Notes under the pieces: generated by a model
Databases searched by the model: none
What the model was told of the DNA's origin: nothing
Seen by the model: the letters and a program-made list of their open reading frames with translations, nothing else
From: SIG435 sp045530725
GTDB lineage: Bacteria; Bacillota; Clostridia; UMGS1810
Assembly (NCBI GenBank): GCA_045530725.1
Contig: JAZSCT010000034.1
Span: 1-64,000, forward strand
Direction: 5' to 3'
Length of the DNA: 64,000 bases
Translations under genes and position numbers: made by a program
Shown: positions 60,657 to 64,000 of the stretch, in pieces
How the letters are laid out: each line of letters opens with the position of its first letter
How positions within the stretch are numbered: the stretch's first letter is position 1

Positions 60657-62414
60657 CTATTTGATTTCATTTGCCATATTATAGAAGTTATAATACATAC
60701 CTTTTTTTAAAAGGAGTTCATCGTGAGTGCCTTCTTCTACAATGCCATCTTCAGTAAGCACAAGTATTCTGTCAGAATTTTTGATGCTTGAAAGTCTGTG
60801 TGCTATAGTAAGGGAAGTTCTGCCTTTAGCAAGTTCAGAAAGGGATTTTGCAACAAGGTATTCACTCTCATTATCAAGGGCACTTGTGGCTTCGTCAAGG
60901 ATAAGTATTTCGGGGTTTTTGAGAAAAACTCTGGCAATACTGATACGTTGTTTCTGACCGCCTGAAAGTTTGACTCCCCTCTCCCCTACATATGTGTCGT
61001 ATCCATCTTTTAAATCGCATATAAATTCGTGTGCACCTGCTTTTTTTGCCGCTTCTATCACTTCATCATATGTGGAATCTGATTTTCCATAGGAGATATT
61101 TTCATATACTGTTCCCGAAAAAAGATACACATCCTGCTGAACCACACCTATAGATTGTCTCAATGACTTAAGAGAAATCTTTCTTATATCTATACCGTCA
61201 AGTGTAATCACACCATTTGTAGTATCAAAAAATCTTGGGATAAGATTACAAAGGGTGGTTTTTCCACCGCCTGACGGTCCCACAATAGCCACCTTTTCTC
61301 CAGGATTGATCACAAGATTCAGGTTGGAAAAAACCTTATTGTGATCATCAGGATATTCAAATGACACATCTTTAAACTCTATCTTACCTTCGGGATGAGA
61401 TATATCAATACAGTCCTCATCATCAAATATTTCCACATCAGCATCGATAATTTCTATGAAACGTTCTATACCTGTAATACCCCTCTGGAATTGCTCTGTA
61501 AATTCGATTATACGCCTTATTGTGGCAATAAGAGTGGAAACATACATCACATAGGCTACCATATCACCGGGAAGAATATTTCCATTCATAAGATACATAC
61601 CGCCAAGAAGTACAACTGTAAGATACATAAGACCATCGAATATTCTTGTGGATGTACTGAACTGCCCCATAAGTCTGTAGGATTTCCGCTTGATATTCAG
61701 AAACTCTATGTTTCCTTTTTCAAATTTTTCATTTTCGATTTCTTCATTTGTAAAGGCTTTTACAACCTTCTGGCCAAGAAGACTGTCCTCTATATTGGCA
61801 TTAAGTTCACCTATCTGAAACCTTTGTCTGGCAAATATACTCTTCATCCTTCTGCTTAGTGCCATACAAACGACAGTCATCAAAGGCACGAAAAGAAATA
61901 TAGACACAGTAAGCATAAGGTTTATCCTTGAGAGTATGATAAATGATGCAACAATCTTTATAAAAGCAATGAAGAACTCTTCGGGACAATGATGAGAAAA
62001 CTCTGTCACCTCAAAAAGGTCATTGGTGATTCTGCCCATTATCTGCCCTACTTTTGTGTTATTATAGTAACTGACAGACAATTTCTGAAGATGTGCATAG
62101 GCATCCCTTCTCATATCTGTTTCCATCATAGCACCCATTACATGTCCCATATTTGACATATAGTAATTTGAAACAGCGTCTATAACACGTAACAAAAGAT
62201 ACAACATGGCGAGACTGCCGATAAGTTTTGCAGACAAAAGACCTACATCAATAAGTGCAGTATTTGTAATATGTCTTATAATCATCGGCAATACAATTTC
62301 ACAAAGAGTTGTCAGAAGTGCACAAAACAGGTCAAAAATCAGTATTTTTCTGTAAGGTTTAAAATATGGTAAAAATCTTTTTATCAAATGCGATGTTGAA
62401 TATTTATCATTCAT
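60657..62414 (-). CDS. ABC exporter (fused permease and ATPase)
   Basis: A 585-residue half-transporter. Six transmembrane helices (about 22-310) of the ABC exporter type 1 fold precede an ATPase domain with Walker A GPSGGGKTT, Q-loop GVVQQDVYLF, signature LSGGQKQRIS, Walker B ILILDEATSALD and H-loop IAHRLSS. It should homodimerise or pair with a partner outside the window. GGAGA precedes the ATG. It lies 18 nt after the CARF-nuclease gene, so both probably share a transcript. The substrate is unknown; MsbA/LmrA-like drug or lipid export is the default. Confidence 0.93.
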   Translation of the reverse strand: MNDKYSTSHLIKRFLPYFKPYRKILIFDLFCALLTTLCEIVLPMIIRHITNTALIDVGLLSAKLIGSLAMLYLLLRVIDAVSNYYMSNMGHVMGAMMETDMRRDAYAHLQKLSVSYYNNTKVGQIMGRITNDLFEVTEFSHHCPEEFFIAFIKIVASFIILSRINLMLTVSIFLFVPLMTVVCMALSRRMKSIFARQRFQIGELNANIEDSLLGQKVVKAFTNEEIENEKFEKGNIEFLNIKRKSYRLMGQFSTSTRIFDGLMYLTVVLLGGMYLMNGNILPGDMVAYVMYVSTLIATIRRIIEFTEQFQRGITGIERFIEIIDADVEIFDDEDCIDISHPEGKIEFKDVSFEYPDDHNKVFSNLNLVINPGEKVAIVGPSGGGKTTLCNLIPRFFDTTNGVITLDGIDIRKISLKSLRQSIGVVQQDVYLFSGTVYENISYGKSDSTYDEVIEAAKKAGAHEFICDLKDGYDTYVGERGVKLSGGQKQRISIARVFLKNPEILILDEATSALDNESEYLVAKSLSELAKGRTSLTIAHRLSSIKNSDRILVLTEDGIVEEGTHDELLLKKGMYYNFYNMANEIK

Positions 62415-62432
62415 ATCAAATCTCCGTATTAT

Positions 62433-63647
62433 CTATGACATTCTTCGTTTGAGTACAGATTCAAATTCCTCATATGACATCTCATCAACAGAATCAATGA
62501 TTTCTATATTCATGGTTTTTGCTCTGTTTATGATAGTTTCCCTCTGATAAACATCGTTACTGATATATGTGCATATGAGAGCGAGTTTCGAATATTCTCC
62601 GCCGAACTTTTCTCCAACGGTATAAAGTTCGTAGAGGTCTTCTTTATGAACCTGACCGTTCTTGCAGGAAATAAACACAGGAATATATCCTCTTGTAAAA
62701 ACTACATCAAGTTCATTTCTAGTGTCGGTACCGTCGGTTTCGCCTGTAATAATACCATCCCAGTCAACAAATACTCCCACATCCGAGTCATCAAAAAAAC
62801 CAGGTTCTTTTTTACATATATTAAATGCAGTAACATATGTATAAAGTTCGAGAATATTCCCTGCTTTAAGCAAACATTGCTTAATCTGTTGATTTTTGTA
62901 GCCAAAGGAGAGATTTTCTCCATCAAATAAATAATCAGTAATAAATCCGTGTTTTGCAAGTTTTCTTAACAAGTCCTCATTAACGGGCTTAAGTTTTTTG
63001 TTGTATTCAAGTTGTGACAGTTTGATTTTTACAATACCATCATATGAAAATGAGGCTGTTTTTTCAAACAGATCAAACATATTTGCCTGAATGTTCCACT
63101 CACGGCAATTGTCTTTGCAGATTTCCCATAGTGTTAGTACATCAGTTCTGAATTCATCATTGAAATCCCATTCGTAGTCAGTTTCAGTATTTTTGATTAC
63201 AGAGCCGCCATTCATCTTCACACATTCGTCTATAGAAAGTCCTTTGTCATCTTCACAAACAATGTTGTCGCTATTCTTCACTCTAATAAGATTTCCCGTT
63301 CTTATATTAAACTGAACCATGGGAATATCTCTTGTAACAGACAGTTCTCCCATAGCAGCAAGTACCAGTTCCTTACCGCCTGTAAGGTCAAATACACAGT
63401 CCTTATTATCGGCTACAATTTCATCAAGAGCACAGTAAATCTTTTCATAATCATATCTTGAAACTTTTCTAAATTCAAGAACAATGTGAGGATTTCTTCC
63501 ACAAAGAACATTCTTAAGATCATTAATGCGTTTATCCCTCATTACTTTGTCAAAACCTACAAAGATAATCTTTTCGGGATTAAGTTTAAGCCCTGCTATG
63601 ATATTCTGTATCTGACAGGTATCAAATAATTCTATCAATGTTTTCAT
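62433..63647 (-). CDS. Card1/Can2-like CARF-domain nuclease (DUF1887)
   Basis: A 404-residue protein. Residues 1-130 form a Rossmann-like CARF domain with IIFVGFDK after the first strand and the ligand motif DLTGGKELVLAAMG at 87-100. Residues 165-260 look like a winged-helix linker. Residues 262-370 form a PD-(D/E)xK nuclease domain with GNILELYTY (Glu267), NELDVVF (Glu312, Asp314) and FISCKNG (Lys329). In Card1 and Can2 this fold is turned on by cyclic oligoadenylate made by type III CRISPR complexes and cuts DNA/RNA. Here the usual Glu two before the lysine is Ser327. No cas genes or array lie in this window. The ATG at 63647 follows AAGAAGG. Cotranscribed with an ABC exporter. Confidence 0.85.
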   Translation of the reverse strand: MKTLIELFDTCQIQNIIAGLKLNPEKIIFVGFDKVMRDKRINDLKNVLCGRNPHIVLEFRKVSRYDYEKIYCALDEIVADNKDCVFDLTGGKELVLAAMGELSVTRDIPMVQFNIRTGNLIRVKNSDNIVCEDDKGLSIDECVKMNGGSVIKNTETDYEWDFNDEFRTDVLTLWEICKDNCREWNIQANMFDLFEKTASFSYDGIVKIKLSQLEYNKKLKPVNEDLLRKLAKHGFITDYLFDGENLSFGYKNQQIKQCLLKAGNILELYTYVTAFNICKKEPGFFDDSDVGVFVDWDGIITGETDGTDTRNELDVVFTRGYIPVFISCKNGQVHKEDLYELYTVGEKFGGEYSKLALICTYISNDVYQRETIINRAKTMNIEIIDSVDEMSYEEFESVLKRRMS

Positions 63648-63678
63648 ATATAACGCCTTCTTTTGTATATTATTATCA

Positions 63679-63708
63679 AGTATATCATATATTGCGGGTT
63701 TAATGCAA
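63679..63708 (-). promoter_or_regulatory. Promoter of the CARF nuclease-ABC unit
   Basis: TTGCAT (63708-63703) and TATACT (63684-63679) on the minus strand, 18-nt spacer. Confidence 0.65.
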
Positions 63709-63743
63709 CAAAAAGCAAGTGAATGAATTATAAAACATTTCAT

Positions 63744-63782
63744 AAAAAAGGAGATATAAACAATTTACATATTTACATCTCC
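63744..63782 (-). terminator. Terminator of the gene at the right edge
   Basis: GGAGATGTAAA pairs with TTTATATCTCC (one mismatch) and is followed by TTTTTT on the minus strand. It lies 26 nt past the coiled-coil gene's stop and before the CARF nuclease promoter. Confidence 0.7.
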
Positions 63783-63807
63783 TGTGTGCTTATTCAATTG
63801 TATTATC

Positions 63808-64000
63808 TTAGTCTGACTCCAAAGTGCTTTCTGCCTTTTCGATGTTCAACTGTGCTTTCTTCTCTTCTTCGTAGAATTTCTTCACATTATCCATCTGTAT
63901 ATTCATTGAATCCACAGTTTCGGATAGTTTTTTATTTTCCTTCTTTAACTGATGAATTTCATCCTTTAGTGCTTTTATTTCTTCGGTTTCGTTAAACTCC
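63808..64000 (-). CDS. Partial coiled-coil protein, C-terminal end
   Basis: The last 63 codons of a gene entering from the right edge. The visible part reads EIKALKDEIHQLKKENKKLS and continues in a heptad pattern (KKFYEEEKKAQLNIEKAEST) to ESD and TAA at 63810-63808. It is a charged coiled coil with no hydrophobic segment. The rest lies outside the window, so no family is assigned. Confidence 0.75.
   Translation of the reverse strand, partial: EFNETEEIKALKDEIHQLKKENKKLSETVDSMNIQMDNVKKFYEEEKKAQLNIEKAESTLESD

Noticed and set aside
62400..64000. CRISPR array or cas genes next to the CARF nuclease
   Set aside because: No spaced direct repeats and no Cas-like reading frames were seen on either strand.

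Overview
The window is a 64 kb piece of an A+T-rich bacterial chromosome. It most likely comes from an anaerobic, low-GC Gram-positive member of the Clostridia. The evidence is strong AGGAGG-type ribosome sites with frequent GTG and TTG starts, the large Bacillus/Clostridium-type SRP RNA beside dnaX, the paired glgC/glgD glycogen genes, rubrerythrin, a Veg homologue, the mreBCD-mrdA and ZapA/U32 clusters, and the DUF711/ACT pair. No phage, insertion sequence, plasmid or CRISPR array was seen. Most of the window is core genome, with several decayed gene fragments between the operons.

Layout. 1-3.9 kb (+): alaS, two small conserved genes and rubrerythrin. 4.1-11.9 kb (-): a five-gene unit with an ABC ATPase, its permease, a GldG-like protein, a DUF4340 protein and a large secreted subtilase. 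12.0-15.1 kb (-): hisS-aspS. A polytopic membrane protein diverges from hisS. 16.9-27.1 kb (+): a complete glycogen operon, glgB-glgC-glgD-glgA-glgP plus a GH13 amylase, followed by a polysaccharide deacetylase. 28.1-29.7 kb (-): a methyltransferase and trmD. 29.8-33.3 kb (+): an eda remnant, an acyltransferase, a DUF6320 protein and a Gfo/Idh oxidoreductase.

33.3-36.9 kb is patchwork: tandem hairpins, tRNA-Gly(GCC), a 46-residue asparagine-rich peptide gene facing away from veg, a eukaryotic-type isocitrate dehydrogenase, a deacetylase fragment, an IMPACT-family gene and an AraC remnant. 36.9-46.6 kb (-) is the cell-shape and division region: zapA, a U32 protein, a NusG-II protein, a Gx transporter, maf, mreB, mreC, mreD, mrdA, an orphan MinD-like ATPase and mgsA. 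46.7-53.2 kb (-) runs hom-lysC-rlmB-ACT-DUF711-tmcAL-DUF1858. 53.2-55.8 kb (-) holds dnaX, a 130-bp direct repeat, the SRP RNA and secG. 56.0-60.2 kb (+) holds a divergent type IIA topoisomerase pair. 60.2-63.7 kb (-) holds a decayed sugar isomerase, an ABC exporter and a Card1/Can2-like CARF nuclease. A partial coiled-coil gene runs off the right edge.

Functionally, the glycogen operon encodes ADP-glucose synthesis, chain elongation, branching, phosphorolysis and hydrolysis in one transcript. The mre/mrdA run supplies the elongasome. The hom/lysC unit channels aspartate into threonine, methionine and lysine. The most unusual items are the CARF nuclease with no CRISPR locus in view, the beta-clamp-like motif at the C-terminus of the topoisomerase A subunit, the subtilase tied to a Gld-like ABC operon, and the Asn-rich peptide gene.
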